From NCBI GenBank assembly GCA_023392075.1, contig JAEVZU010000151.1:1-64000 (forward strand): a stretch of 64,000 nt of DNA. The letters run 5' to 3'. Origin of the DNA: Bacillota bacterium. Its GTDB lineage: Bacteria; Bacillota; Clostridia; Acetivibrionales; DSM-1351. Below the pieces are notes generated by a model that was not told the origin of the DNA, searched no databases, and saw only the letters and a program-made list of their open reading frames with translations. A program made the translations under genes and the position numbers. Positions 7,261 through 16,126 of the stretch are shown here, piece by piece. Every line of letters starts with the position of its first letter. Position 1 is the first letter of the stretch.

Positions 7261-9132
7261 TTATTTCTCTTCCACCTTCACGCCTGCCATCTTCATGAGG
7301 AATATGGCATTTCTTGTGTCTGAAACACCTTCACGAAGCTGATAGTCAAAATAAATGCTGTTATCCCTGTAATACTCCTTGAAATGATAATTACGGATTC
7401 TTCTGCCGCTTTCCCGCTCCATGTCTGCCAGTTCCAGGTCATGAGTCGATACCAGTCCCCAGGCTCCCCTTCTGTCCAGCTGGCTTATAAGCATCCTGGC
7501 ACCGGTATGCCTGTCTGCCGAATTGGTTCCCTTAAAGATCTCATCCAAAAGAAAAAATACCCTTTCTTCCCTGTCAACTGCTTCAACAATCAATTTAACT
7601 CTCAAAAGCTCGGCATAAAAGGAGGAAACACTCTGTCCAAGATTATCGCTGGTCCTCATGCAGGCATAAACCTTCATGACAGGGCAGCTGAAAGCTTTTG
7701 CGCAAACCGGCAGCCCGATATAAGCCAATATTAGACTCACTCCCACCGTTCTCAGGAACGTGCTTTTTCCCGACATATTGGAGCCGGTGATGAGAAGTAT
7801 TGGCTGCCCCTGATCTATGCTGATATCGTTGCATTTTCTGCCTTTGGTAAGCAAAGGATGCCCCAGCTGTTCCGCAACGATTCCGCCTTTGAGCTCTTCC
7901 GACACCCTGGGCATAATAAAGTCCGGATTATCGTGGCACATAACCGCCAAACTGCTTAACGCTTCAACTTCTCCTATAATGTCAAACCACTTTTCCACAT
8001 ATCTGCCGCTGGACATCTTCCATTTTTCCAAAGCCACCAAACAGTGGAAATCCCACAAGGTAATAGTGTTAACAACTATATAGAGAAAATTATACCTGTT
8101 TGCTATCAGTTCCCAAAGCTTCGACAACTTTTTGATCTGCTTCCAGGCAGGTACCTGGGAAGCCCCTTTAAGCTGCTCCCTTAAACCCAATAAATACCGG
8201 CTTTCGAAGCTCTCGGCCTCAAACTGCTTCAGCACCGAACTGTAAACCTTAAGTGTATTGGAATATTTTTCAACCAATTCAAAGCTTTTATTTCTATAGT
8301 TGATTTTATACCCCAGCATTAGAAACTGGATTACAAATCCGGCAATGGGCAGGTAAAAGGGTACTATCCCCAGTACGGTCAAAACAGTTAAAAGCAAGGT
8401 GGCTATTGGAAGTGCAGTTATCAGCAGCTTAAACCCCGGGGCGGAATACAGGCTGTTAACATCTTTTGCCCAGGCGAATACATCATCAAGTTTACCTATA
8501 ATATCAATCAGAGACCTGGTATGTTTTTTACCCTGAACCTCAGCATCGGTCAAAATGATATTTTTGTTGGACATAAGAACATTTGAGTACATACGGTGCC
8601 TGAAGGTCAACTTTCGCGCAAGTTCCGCCACAGCCTCCTGCCGCATGGCTATATCCGCAGTTTTATCAAGCGGCTGTAAAAACATATCCGCAAGTTTTCG
8701 CCTGCCTGAAAAGGTGGTGGTCATATTTATCATTTGAAACAAGGAACCTTTTCCGAACAGGTCAAGATCATGGGTATAATTGTGGCCGGAGTCCTCAAAT
8801 TCTTCTCCCGTATCTGAAAATGCAGTCCACAAACCTTTTGCTCTTTTGAGACACATATTATTTATTTGCAGCATTGCCTCAGCATAGTTCTTATTCTTTA
8901 TTATCCTGTTGTGTATTATTGACAGGTATACAAACCCGGCTGCAAAAAGAGCAAGCACTGCAAACATCAGAATGTATTGCCTCATAATATATAAAACTAC
9001 CGCAAGCGCCGCTCCGGCAAAAAAAACCAGCAGCTTATAGTTGCCTGCGGTATTACTCCTGCCTGCATATAAATCAAATTTTTTGCTGTAGGCTTCGACT
9101 CTCCTCTGATATTTACTTTCAGGCGTATACAT
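7261..9132 (-). CDS. Membrane-associated MutS-family ATPase
   Basis: 623-residue protein whose last 200 residues form a complete MutS-type ATPase (domain V). Walker A is GSNMSGKST and the signature region runs through DNLGQSVSSFYAELLR. Walker B is FFLLDEIFKGTN and the His switch is VSTHDLELA. The rest is unlike MutS or MutS2. There are two hydrophobic helices near residues 30-75 and a second hydrophobic pair in the middle (LLITALPIATLLLTVLTVLG...). Neither the mismatch-recognition domain nor an Smr nuclease domain is seen. The start at 9132 is chosen for GGAGGGACCA before the ATG; longer in-frame extensions lack a ribosome site. Such short membrane MutS paralogues occur in Firmicutes and Bacteroidetes, with role unknown. 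Confidence 0.85.
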   Translation of the reverse strand: MYTPESKYQRRVEAYSKKFDLYAGRSNTAGNYKLLVFFAGAALAVVLYIMRQYILMFAVLALFAAGFVYLSIIHNRIIKNKNYAEAMLQINNMCLKRAKGLWTAFSDTGEEFEDSGHNYTHDLDLFGKGSLFQMINMTTTFSGRRKLADMFLQPLDKTADIAMRQEAVAELARKLTFRHRMYSNVLMSNKNIILTDAEVQGKKHTRSLIDIIGKLDDVFAWAKDVNSLYSAPGFKLLITALPIATLLLTVLTVLGIVPFYLPIAGFVIQFLMLGYKINYRNKSFELVEKYSNTLKVYSSVLKQFEAESFESRYLLGLREQLKGASQVPAWKQIKKLSKLWELIANRYNFLYIVVNTITLWDFHCLVALEKWKMSSGRYVEKWFDIIGEVEALSSLAVMCHDNPDFIMPRVSEELKGGIVAEQLGHPLLTKGRKCNDISIDQGQPILLITGSNMSGKSTFLRTVGVSLILAYIGLPVCAKAFSCPVMKVYACMRTSDNLGQSVSSFYAELLRVKLIVEAVDREERVFFLLDEIFKGTNSADRHTGARMLISQLDRRGAWGLVSTHDLELADMERESGRRIRNYHFKEYYRDNSIYFDYQLREGVSDTRNAIFLMKMAGVKVEEK

Positions 9133-9238
9133 TGGTCCCTCCTGTATGCTTGTTAATCTTTGGCCGCAATCAAATATATTATAGTTCCGACAGTACAAAA
9201 AAATACCATCAGGCTTGACTTTGCTGCTTAACGTAATA

Positions 9239-10396
9239 TTAGAGCAGATTTTTGATTATACCTGTACCTGCGATAAAGGTTCCTATCGAAGCACCGATAT
9301 TGGACATTATCACAACCAGCAGGGTTTTTAAAAAACGGTTTTTTAAAATACCCTTTAAGCTGAAAATATCCTCCTGAAGATTTTGAACATCCTGCACGGT
9401 AGGTTTTTTTATTGTAGCTTCCACCAGCCCTGCAAACCAGCCGCAAGCCAGCATGGGATGGAGAGTTGTAATTGGGGCTACTACAAAAGAAGTAATGATG
9501 CTGAGCGGGTGGCCTAATGATAAAGCAGTAAACAATGCCGCCAGCAAGCCTGTCCATAAAACCCATGCAGATAATTGATTCAAGCCTGTTTGAATGTTCA
9601 TGATAAAAGCATAGACAAAAAGACCTGTTATCAGAGCAGGAATGATCCATGCCGTAACTTTTGAAATTTTACTTTTTGGTGGAATAACAGAGATACTGTC
9701 AATATCCTGTTCCTTGAATATTTCCTTTTTTACTCCGGGAACGTGAGCACCGCCTAAAACGGCCACTATCTTTTTACCTGGAGCATTTTTGATTTTATAA
9801 GCCAGATATTGGTCCCTCTCCGAAATGAGAATTTGCCCGACGACGGGAAATTGCTCTTTTAGTCCTGAAACGGCCGACTCCAGCATATCTTCCTTTAACA
9901 GCTCCTGCAAATCCTGATCGGATATTTCAGTATCTTCTCCGAAGGAGAATGTCAGGCTGAAAATTAATTTAAGCTTTTCCCACAGGCTTAATTTGCGCCA
10001 TATACGCAGCAGGGTGGTCTGAATATTGCGGTCGGCAAGCACCAGTTCTGCGTTTACGGCTTTTGCGGAAGCTATTGCCTCCAGCATTTCTCCGCCCACA
10101 TTTGTTCCGAGTTTTTTTGCAAGCTTTTTCTGATAACCGCTTAAAATCAGATTTGCTATAAGAAAGCCGACTTTTTTTGCTTTTACCACCTTGACAATAT
10201 CGGTGCTCTCCCATCTCTTTGGATTTTGAATGCTGTCATACCTTTGTTCGTCAAGTTCGATGCACACGCTGTCAGGACTTTCTTCACCAATAACCTGCCG
10301 TACAAGTTCCACACTTTCCTGTGATACATGGGCAGTCCCTACAAGTATTATTTCTTTATCACCATACATCAGTCTGGTTACGTTATTGTTATCCAT
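9239..10396 (-). CDS. TraB/PrgY-family membrane protein
   Basis: 385-residue protein of the TraB family (TraB domain, related to Tiki/GumN metallopeptidase-like proteins). The N-terminal domain carries the diagnostic GTAHVS motif near residue 19, an ELD pair (CIELDEQRYD), the segment LADRNIQTTLLRIWR and the second glycine motif VAVLGGAHVPG. The C-terminal third has four or five predicted membrane helices. In enterococci PrgY limits pheromone signalling; in most bacteria the role is unknown. The start is the ATG at 10394-10396, placed directly behind the GGAGGTTAAT end of a family-1 leader. A longer reading frame to 10498 would translate through that leader and is rejected. Confidence 0.88.
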   Translation of the reverse strand: MDNNNVTRLMYGDKEIILVGTAHVSQESVELVRQVIGEESPDSVCIELDEQRYDSIQNPKRWESTDIVKVVKAKKVGFLIANLILSGYQKKLAKKLGTNVGGEMLEAIASAKAVNAELVLADRNIQTTLLRIWRKLSLWEKLKLIFSLTFSFGEDTEISDQDLQELLKEDMLESAVSGLKEQFPVVGQILISERDQYLAYKIKNAPGKKIVAVLGGAHVPGVKKEIFKEQDIDSISVIPPKSKISKVTAWIIPALITGLFVYAFIMNIQTGLNQLSAWVLWTGLLAALFTALSLGHPLSIITSFVVAPITTLHPMLACGWFAGLVEATIKKPTVQDVQNLQEDIFSLKGILKNRFLKTLLVVIMSNIGASIGTFIAGTGIIKNLL

Positions 10397-10484
10397 ATTA
10401 ACCTCCATGAGCCACATTTGGTGGCCACAAAATGTAATGAAACCTATATCCTTTATTCCAATGTGGCGAATAAAGGAGGTTAAA
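10397..10484 (-). promoter_or_regulatory. Family-1 structured leader element (TraB gene copy)
   Basis: 88-nt element whose GGAGGTTAAT end abuts the ATG of the TraB gene. Outer stem TTAACCTCC/GGAGGTTAA; inner hairpin GCCAC/GTGGC with a five-base loop. A competing hairpin CCTTTATTC/GAATAAAGG (nine pairs) captures part of the anti-Shine-Dalgarno. It has the same length and ends as the copies at 21829-21916 and 36404-36491. Confidence 0.75.
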
Positions 10485-10600
10485 TATTCCATTTGCACAT
10501 AGCTATCATACAGTTTTACACCAGTATACTTTTATGTACATTTTAAGTCAAGCGCCAATTTGTAAGTTATTGGGAATAGGTGTTTTTCTGTAATAAAACA

Positions 10601-10632
10601 GCGGCCAGTTTGACATTAATTAACTGACCGCT
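10601..10632 (-). terminator. Terminator after inositol-phosphatase-like gene
   Basis: Arms GCGGcCAGTT/AACTGaCCGC around a short loop, followed on the minus strand by GTTTTATT. It lies 15 bp beyond the stop of the gene at 10647. Confidence 0.6.
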
Positions 10633-10646
10633 AAATACTCTGCTTA

Positions 10647-11441
10647 TTACTTTTCACTTTTTATAGTTTCCATAAGCTCTGCATGTATATGACCGTTTGT
10701 GGCTATGGCAGCATGCATTTGTATATAACTCAGCTTATGGCCCGACCAATCCGTCATACAGCCGCCTGCTTCCTCCAGAATAACCGATGCCGCCGCATAA
10801 TCCCATGGACGAAGCTCCATTTCATAAAAACCATCCGTACGGCCGGCTGCAACACCACATATATCAAGTGCTGCAGAACCGGAACGCCTGATGTCCCTAC
10901 ATTTAAGGAAAACATTTTTTGTTACTCTGAAGGTTTCGTCAGCCTTTCCCTTGTCATATGGGGAAGTCCCGATAGTAATCAAGCTGTCTTCCAATGTTTT
11001 GTTGTCTGTCACTTTTATTGGCTTTCCGTTTACAAAGGCTCCCTTACCCTTTAATGCTGTAAACAGCTCCTTCAGATAAGGGTTGTAGACTATTCCGGCA
11101 TAGGGACTTGCGTCAACAACAAGACCCAATGCTATGCATGAATATTTATAGCCGTACATTAGATTTGTCGTGCCGTCCACAGGATCCAATATCCAGGTGT
11201 ACTTCCCCAGAGAAAAATCATTTGCTTTTGTTTCCTCGGCAATAATACTGCTTTCCGGCAGTATTTCCTTTAAGCGTTTAATCATAATCTCCTGGACCTT
11301 CAGGTCTATTTCGGTAACAAAATTGGCATCTCCGCTTTTTGTCAAAACCTTTTTATCATCCATATCGCATAACAGATATCCGCTTACTTCCCGAACCAAG
11401 CTGACAGCTTCATTTATTGCATTGTCCAGTATTTTATCCAT
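10647..11441 (-). CDS. Inositol-monophosphatase-family phosphatase
   Basis: 264-residue Mg-dependent, Li-sensitive-type phosphatase of the SuhB/CysQ/FBPase-like fold. Metal-binding residues are visible in SIIAEET (Glu pair), LDPVDGTTN (the family signature) and LRPWDYAAASVILEEAGG. The substrate may be inositol-1-phosphate, fructose-1,6-bisphosphate or PAP; the sequence does not decide. The start chosen is the ATG of ATGGATAAA, equivalent to the start of the acyltransferase gene at 60892. There is no Shine-Dalgarno directly before it. Instead a conserved leader frame (11434-11493) ends over it, so translation is probably coupled. Upstream lies an acyl-CoA synthetase gene whose stop codon abuts the leader, so the two may share a transcript. 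Confidence 0.88.
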   Translation of the reverse strand: MDKILDNAINEAVSLVREVSGYLLCDMDDKKVLTKSGDANFVTEIDLKVQEIMIKRLKEILPESSIIAEETKANDFSLGKYTWILDPVDGTTNLMYGYKYSCIALGLVVDASPYAGIVYNPYLKELFTALKGKGAFVNGKPIKVTDNKTLEDSLITIGTSPYDKGKADETFRVTKNVFLKCRDIRRSGSAALDICGVAAGRTDGFYEMELRPWDYAAASVILEEAGGCMTDWSGHKLSYIQMHAAIATNGHIHAELMETIKSEK

Positions 11442-11493
11442 ATGTATGCCCATGCCCGGCATTTCTCACAAAACATGATGATAGAAACAGCAT
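11434..11493 (-). CDS. Putative 19-residue leader peptide of family-2 element
   Basis: Reading frame MLFLSSCFVRNAGHGHTYG preceded by GAAGGAGGTACC, the only good ribosome site in this leader. Its TAA stop lies within ATGGATAAA, the start of the phosphatase gene. A near-identical frame with the same overlap occurs at 60885-60944. The conserved core is F-x-S-x-C-F-V-(R/K)-N-A-G. Conservation could also reflect DNA or RNA repeat identity, so coding status is uncertain. Confidence 0.4.
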   Translation of the reverse strand: MLFLSSCFVRNAGHGHTYG

Positions 11494-11537
11494 GGGCCGG
11501 TACCTCCTTCAGCCATTTTTATAACTTCTTTCAACCT
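11442..11537 (-). promoter_or_regulatory. Family-2 structured leader element (phosphatase copy)
   Basis: Repeat of about 96 nt also present at 59531-59627 and 60893-60989. The sense strand starts AGGTTGAAAGAA, includes CTGAAGGAGGTACCG, then forms a stem GCCCATGC/GCATGGGC around about 35 bases holding TTATGTTTTGTG-like sequence. It begins at the stop codon of the acyl-CoA synthetase and ends at the phosphatase ATG. Confidence 0.65.
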
Positions 11538-13247
11538 CTAACCTAATTCCTGGTATCTTTTTATCTTTCTGGTTGTTGTCTTTTCAAATTCCGTATCCCG
11601 TAAGGTAAATTCCTTGACATACTTGTAAGTAACCAATTCCCTGTTAATTCTCTTAACCTCTAAACTGATTATTGAATTTACATCCTTATGTTCAATAACA
11701 CCACTCTTTACATCCTCATCGATCTTCTCCCTGTCCGGCACTATCTGGGCGCAGACAACCATATCATCTTTTCCGTCCATGCCGTAAACAAGGGATTCCT
11801 TGATATAATCACTTCTGTTCAGAAGAGTTTCAATTTCTTCAGGATATACATTCTTTCCGTTTTTTGTAACAATAACATTCTTCATCCTGCCGGTTATGTG
11901 TATGAACCCGTCGGCATCCAAAAAACCCATGTCTCCGGTATAGAACCAGCCGTCCCGTATAGCTGCATCGGTAGCCTCTTTATTTTCATAATAGCCCGAC
12001 ATGACACTGGGACCCTTGACCTTGATTTCACCGATATTCTCACTGTTGGGATTGTCTATTACAACCTGCAAGCCCGGCAGAGGAAGGCCTGCCGCGTCAT
12101 CCTTGAACCAGCAGTCTCTGTTGAGGCCCACAATGGGTGCACATTCGGTAAGACCATAACCCTGCACCAGTTTAATGCCTATTTCACGGAAACCTTTTGA
12201 GACCATCGGATCAATTGCAGCAGCTCCGCTTATAAATAATCTCAGGTGGCCGCCCAGGGCATTGTGAATTTCAGCAAACAGTTTTCTTCTGATATCGGCA
12301 CCGAAAACCCCGGCTATTTTGCTCAATCTGATTCCCAGCTTGAGCTTTCCTGTTCCTCCGGGCTTTTTGGCAACCTGATTCATAAGCTGTTTGTGGATGG
12401 ATTCAAATACAAGGGGAACTCCGTTCATAACGGTACAGCCTGATTCCCGCAAGTTTTTTACTATGTGGCGCAGGCCCTCGCAAAAGGCCACCGTACAGCC
12501 CCTGTACATCTGGCACAGGTAACCGCAGGTACACTCATAGGTATGGTGCATTGGCAATACCGATAAAAACACATCCTTATCATCTATATACAGCATGGAA
12601 CACATGGCCATCAGATTCTCGGCTATATTTCTGTGAGACAGCATAACCGCCTTTGATTTATCAGTTGTTCCAGATGTAAACAGAAGAATATTCATAGCCT
12701 CATTATCTATGACAGCATCCAGGAATTCTCTTCCGCCCTGTTTCAAGAGTTCGCTTCCCTTTTTTATCAGCCCGCCGTATGAGAGCTGACCGTCGGAATC
12801 TTCCTCAAGATCCATATTTATAAAGTATTTGCAGCTGGTTATATTCTTTAATATGTTTTCAATATTATCCGATACCGCCCCTGAAAAAATTATGGCGTCC
12901 GCATGGCTGCGCTGCAAGCAGTTCTCTATCTCATTCTGCGGGAGTTCCTTGTCCAGCGGAACAATTATGCCCGTTCCGTTGCAGACAGCCAGATAGGAGG
13001 TTGCCCACTCATATCTGTTCTCACCGATCAAAGCAATTTTTTTACCTTTAAGATCCAGACTCAACAAAGCTGTCCCCAGGGCATCAATATCTTCCTTGAA
13101 TTTTTTAAAGGATACTGGGACATAATCTCCCCCTGTTTTCGGTTTGACAAGGAAAGCAGCCTTGTCCGCATAAAGCCTTGCGCTCTGTTCCATCATATCC
13201 TTGAGATTAGAGATTTTTCTTACATCATACAACGGTTTGTTTTTCAT
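11538..13247 (-). CDS. Long-chain fatty-acid--CoA ligase family enzyme
   Basis: 569-residue adenylate-forming enzyme (ANL superfamily) that activates a carboxylic acid, probably a fatty acid, with ATP and then CoA. Visible are the phosphate-binding loop LLFTSGTTDKSKAVMLSH, the AMP-binding motif GYGLTECAPIVG, the hinge region YTGDMGFLDADGFIHITGR and the catalytic C-terminal segment VTKNGKNVYPEEIE; the family Lys near the C-terminus is in TTTRKIKR. GGAGGGT lies eight bases before the ATG. The following phosphatase gene is separated only by a family-2 leader element, so co-transcription is likely. Substrate chain length cannot be read from the sequence. Confidence 0.9.
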   Translation of the reverse strand: MKNKPLYDVRKISNLKDMMEQSARLYADKAAFLVKPKTGGDYVPVSFKKFKEDIDALGTALLSLDLKGKKIALIGENRYEWATSYLAVCNGTGIIVPLDKELPQNEIENCLQRSHADAIIFSGAVSDNIENILKNITSCKYFINMDLEEDSDGQLSYGGLIKKGSELLKQGGREFLDAVIDNEAMNILLFTSGTTDKSKAVMLSHRNIAENLMAMCSMLYIDDKDVFLSVLPMHHTYECTCGYLCQMYRGCTVAFCEGLRHIVKNLRESGCTVMNGVPLVFESIHKQLMNQVAKKPGGTGKLKLGIRLSKIAGVFGADIRRKLFAEIHNALGGHLRLFISGAAAIDPMVSKGFREIGIKLVQGYGLTECAPIVGLNRDCWFKDDAAGLPLPGLQVVIDNPNSENIGEIKVKGPSVMSGYYENKEATDAAIRDGWFYTGDMGFLDADGFIHITGRMKNVIVTKNGKNVYPEEIETLLNRSDYIKESLVYGMDGKDDMVVCAQIVPDREKIDEDVKSGVIEHKDVNSIISLEVKRINRELVTYKYVKEFTLRDTEFEKTTTRKIKRYQELG

Positions 13248-13347
13248 TGGTGGTACCCTCCAATATGCAAATTATTCCGCTTTTCGTAAAACTCCGTAAA
13301 ACATTGTATCACATTAAATGTAATCTTGACAGCAGAATATAAAATTA

Positions 13348-14142
13348 TCAGCCGTTCTTCTGCCCTCTGAAATAGCCAAGATACTCCATACAAAATTCAT
13401 CCTTGCCCGCAATCATTTCTGCAATGAATATAGTACTTTGTATCTGTTCGTTTGTTATATCCACAATACCGCTGTCAAGTCCGGCATAAATAGCTGTGTT
13501 AAGGAACGCAGCATTTATGTTTGATCTTTTAGGCAGACCGAAGGATACATTTGAAACTCCGCAGATAATATGAATATCCGGCTGTGCTTTTCTCAAGGCT
13601 GTTATGGAATCTATGGTAGTTTTCGCATTTTCATTGTCAACTGCAAGGGCTTCTGCCAGAACATCAATATAAATTTTATCCTTTGCAATCCCTGCCTCCT
13701 GAAGTATCTTAACCAGCTTAAGCGAATTTTCCACTCTTTTTTCAGCTGTTTTCGGAATGCCGTCCTTATCTATGGGCAAACATACAACCCCGGAATTATA
13801 GGACTTTACAACCGGTAAAAGCTCATTTATCCTGTCCTGAAGAGTTATTGAATTGATTATAACTTCTCTTCCGGATGTGAGCCCGATGGCTTTTTCAATC
13901 ACTGCCGGGGAAGGTGAATCCAACATAATACCGCATTCGGTATTTTCGAGCACTATACCCAGAACATATTCCAGCATCTCCGTTTCCTGTTCTCTGAAAA
14001 TTGCGGTATTGATATCAAGAAAATCTGCTCCGGCGTTTTGTTGATCAATGGCGATTTTCCTGAGCTCTTCAGTATTTTTTTCTTTCATAAGCTCAAATAT
14101 TTTCGGGATTGAACTGTTTAACTTCTCACCTACTATTATCAT
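13348..14142 (-). CDS. Pterin-binding methyltetrahydrofolate methyltransferase-like protein
   Basis: 264-residue TIM-barrel protein resembling the pterin-binding domain of MetH and the CH3-H4folate:corrinoid methyltransferase AcsE. Conserved segments include MIIVGEKLNSS at the start, AGADFLDINTA, GIMLDSPSPAVIEKAI, a segment beginning VVCLPIDKDGIPKTA, IYIDVLAEALAVDNENA and GVSNVSFGLPKR. It overlaps the upstream bifunctional homocysteine methyltransferase/reductase gene by 4 bp (ATGA), showing tight coupling. It probably moves methyl groups from methyl-H4folate to a corrinoid protein or takes part in B12-dependent methionine synthesis. No corrinoid-binding domain is encoded beside it, so the acceptor must be elsewhere. 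Confidence 0.85.
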   Translation of the reverse strand: MIIVGEKLNSSIPKIFELMKEKNTEELRKIAIDQQNAGADFLDINTAIFREQETEMLEYVLGIVLENTECGIMLDSPSPAVIEKAIGLTSGREVIINSITLQDRINELLPVVKSYNSGVVCLPIDKDGIPKTAEKRVENSLKLVKILQEAGIAKDKIYIDVLAEALAVDNENAKTTIDSITALRKAQPDIHIICGVSNVSFGLPKRSNINAAFLNTAIYAGLDSGIVDITNEQIQSTIFIAEMIAGKDEFCMEYLGYFRGQKNG

Positions 14143-15908
14143 ACCTTTTTCTCCTTATCCTTAATCCTTTTTATTAACTCACAAACTACATGAATCCTCT
14201 TCAGAGGTGTCATTATATAAAATCCTGAAACATATTCATATAATTTATTTATACACTTCATTGAGTATTCTATTCCAAGTAATTCCGATTCTTCCCTGCT
14301 CTTGTCCCGGAAGCTTTCAACAGTGGCTTCATCTATGTCTATTCCCGGAACCTCATTATTAATAAACTGTGCATTCTTGTATCCCACTATTGGCATTATT
14401 CCTGCAAACACCGGTACTTTTAAGACTTCAACAGCTCTGATCACATTATTAACGGCAATTTCAGTATATGTTGCCTGGGTCAGGAAAAAACTGATTCCAT
14501 TTTCAAGCTTTTTAACGGCACGTCTTAATTCAGCTTCAAAATTAGGCGCATTTACGTTCAAGGCTCCGCCTATTTCAAAGGAGGCCTCACCGAATACGTT
14601 GTCATTCAGGCTCGATACGTAATTTGCCAGATCTGAGGAGTTCATACTGTAGACGCCCTTAACATCCTTTCTTTCAATAATGGCAATGGGGTCACCTGTA
14701 ACAAGCAATATGTTTCTGATACCCTCGATACTTAAGCCCAGCAGGGTTGCCTTAATACCCAGCAGATTCTTATCCCTGCAGGTAATATGAGGCATTGCGG
14801 GCAAGCCCGACTCACGCTGCAGTCTGGCAGCCAATATTGAACTGTCGGCTCTGGCTTTTGCCAACGGAGAGTCGGCGATGGTTATCATATCGGCACCGGC
14901 TGTCTTTAGCAGAAAGGTATCCCGGAGCATATACTCCCAATTTGTATCGAAGGGAGGATCTATTTCAACCAGTATGGGCTTTTTTTCAGTTATGAGCCTT
15001 TGAATCAAAGGCTTTTTATTGACAGTTAAGACCGGGTTGTCAACCAGCTGTTCGTCCTTAACAGCTGCATTCCCGCTGCCGGCCAGCAATTTTGCGGCAG
15101 CAGCTATGTGATGCGGTGTCGTTCCGCAGCATCCGCCCAGTATCCTCACACCCAGATTTTTCAATTCCAGCATCTTTCCTGCGAAATATTCGGAATTGTC
15201 AACATAAACAGCCCTTCCCCGTTCTGAGGAAGGATATCCCGAATTTGGCATGACAGATATGAGCCTGCCCTTGATATCCAGCTGGCTGACCAGCCTGCAC
15301 ATATGTGCAGGTCCGCTGATGCAGTTAAAGCCACAGGCATTAATCAGTCCTCCTGCACTTACTTTTTTGAATATATCCTGAAAAAACAATCCATCCTTGG
15401 AATACCCGTCGGGGTAGACGGCAAAGGACGCAATAATAACGGCATCGGGTTTTTTAAGTCTGATATGGGCAGCTAGTTCAAGGACAATATCATAACGTGA
15501 AAAAGTCTCAAACAGAAAATTTTCCGCACCGCATTGAAGGAAAATATCTGCCAGGCTTTTGTATTCCGGCTCTTCCTCCCTGCCCTGTGTTGAGGGTATG
15601 GGTCCGATATCCGCAAAAACAGCTACTGCCTTGTTCCCCACAGCATCATTGGCTATTTCCCAGCCTTTTTTAATTATTTGCTCCACCTCTGATTGCTCAC
15701 ATGCCAAAGAAAACCTGTTAGCCGCAAAGGTATTTGTCTTTATGGCATTGGCACCGGCTTCGATGTATTCCCTGTGTATATGGAATATTGCCTGACTGTC
15801 ATACAGGTTGGCAGTCTCACATGCAATACTGTTGTTATGCTTTGAGGAGTAGTAGGTACCCATGGCACCATCAAACAGAAAATAATCCTTGTTTTCAAAT
15901 ATCTTCAT
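14139..15908 (-). CDS. Bifunctional homocysteine S-methyltransferase / methylenetetrahydrofolate reductase
   Basis: 589-residue fusion, like Bacillus YitJ. The N-terminal half is a Zn-dependent homocysteine methyltransferase domain: DGAMGTYY start, ANAIKTNTF, NACGFNC, and the Zn ligands GGCCGTTPHHI near residue 280. The C-terminal half is a MetF-type reductase: EIDPPFDTNWEYML, MPHITCRDKN, LLVTGDP and FFLTQATYT. It makes methyl-H4folate and passes methyl groups toward methionine. The start is ATG at 15906-15908, because AAGGA is well spaced from it and too close to an upstream in-frame TTG. The next gene overlaps by 4 bp. The leader contains a structured region at 15920-15977. Confidence 0.93.
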   Translation of the reverse strand: MKIFENKDYFLFDGAMGTYYSSKHNNSIACETANLYDSQAIFHIHREYIEAGANAIKTNTFAANRFSLACEQSEVEQIIKKGWEIANDAVGNKAVAVFADIGPIPSTQGREEEPEYKSLADIFLQCGAENFLFETFSRYDIVLELAAHIRLKKPDAVIIASFAVYPDGYSKDGLFFQDIFKKVSAGGLINACGFNCISGPAHMCRLVSQLDIKGRLISVMPNSGYPSSERGRAVYVDNSEYFAGKMLELKNLGVRILGGCCGTTPHHIAAAAKLLAGSGNAAVKDEQLVDNPVLTVNKKPLIQRLITEKKPILVEIDPPFDTNWEYMLRDTFLLKTAGADMITIADSPLAKARADSSILAARLQRESGLPAMPHITCRDKNLLGIKATLLGLSIEGIRNILLVTGDPIAIIERKDVKGVYSMNSSDLANYVSSLNDNVFGEASFEIGGALNVNAPNFEAELRRAVKKLENGISFFLTQATYTEIAVNNVIRAVEVLKVPVFAGIMPIVGYKNAQFINNEVPGIDIDEATVESFRDKSREESELLGIEYSMKCINKLYEYVSGFYIMTPLKRIHVVCELIKRIKDKEKKV

Positions 15909-15919
15909 AAAATTCAATT

Positions 15920-15977
15920 CCTTAAGGTAATAAGGATATCGGAGCCAGGCCCTGCGGGCTCAAGTCCTATACCCTTT
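15920..15977 (-). promoter_or_regulatory. Hairpin-rich leader of the methionine gene pair
   Basis: The sense strand can form GGGTAT/ATATCC outside GAGCC/GGCTC. The same 5' arm can instead pair with CCTTATTACCTT next to the ribosome site. Two exclusive folds next to a methionine-synthesis gene suggest regulation, but the sequence does not match the SAM-I, S-MK or cobalamin riboswitch cores I know. Confidence 0.3.
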
Positions 15978-16126
15978 GGAATATTATACGTTTAGTTATT
16001 GTGTCAGTCAAGGAATACATTGGTAGGGTTTCCATAAAAATTAAGAACATATTGTAGTTTATTGTAAAAAGGTGTAAAATTATAACATGAGTTTTATTTT
16101 GACATAATATAAGGAGTGGTTTTGAA

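Noticed and set aside
10397..10498. Longer N-terminus for the TraB-family protein (34 extra residues)
   Set aside because: The extra codons run through the family-1 leader, whose GGAGGTTAAT is the ribosome site of the inner ATG.
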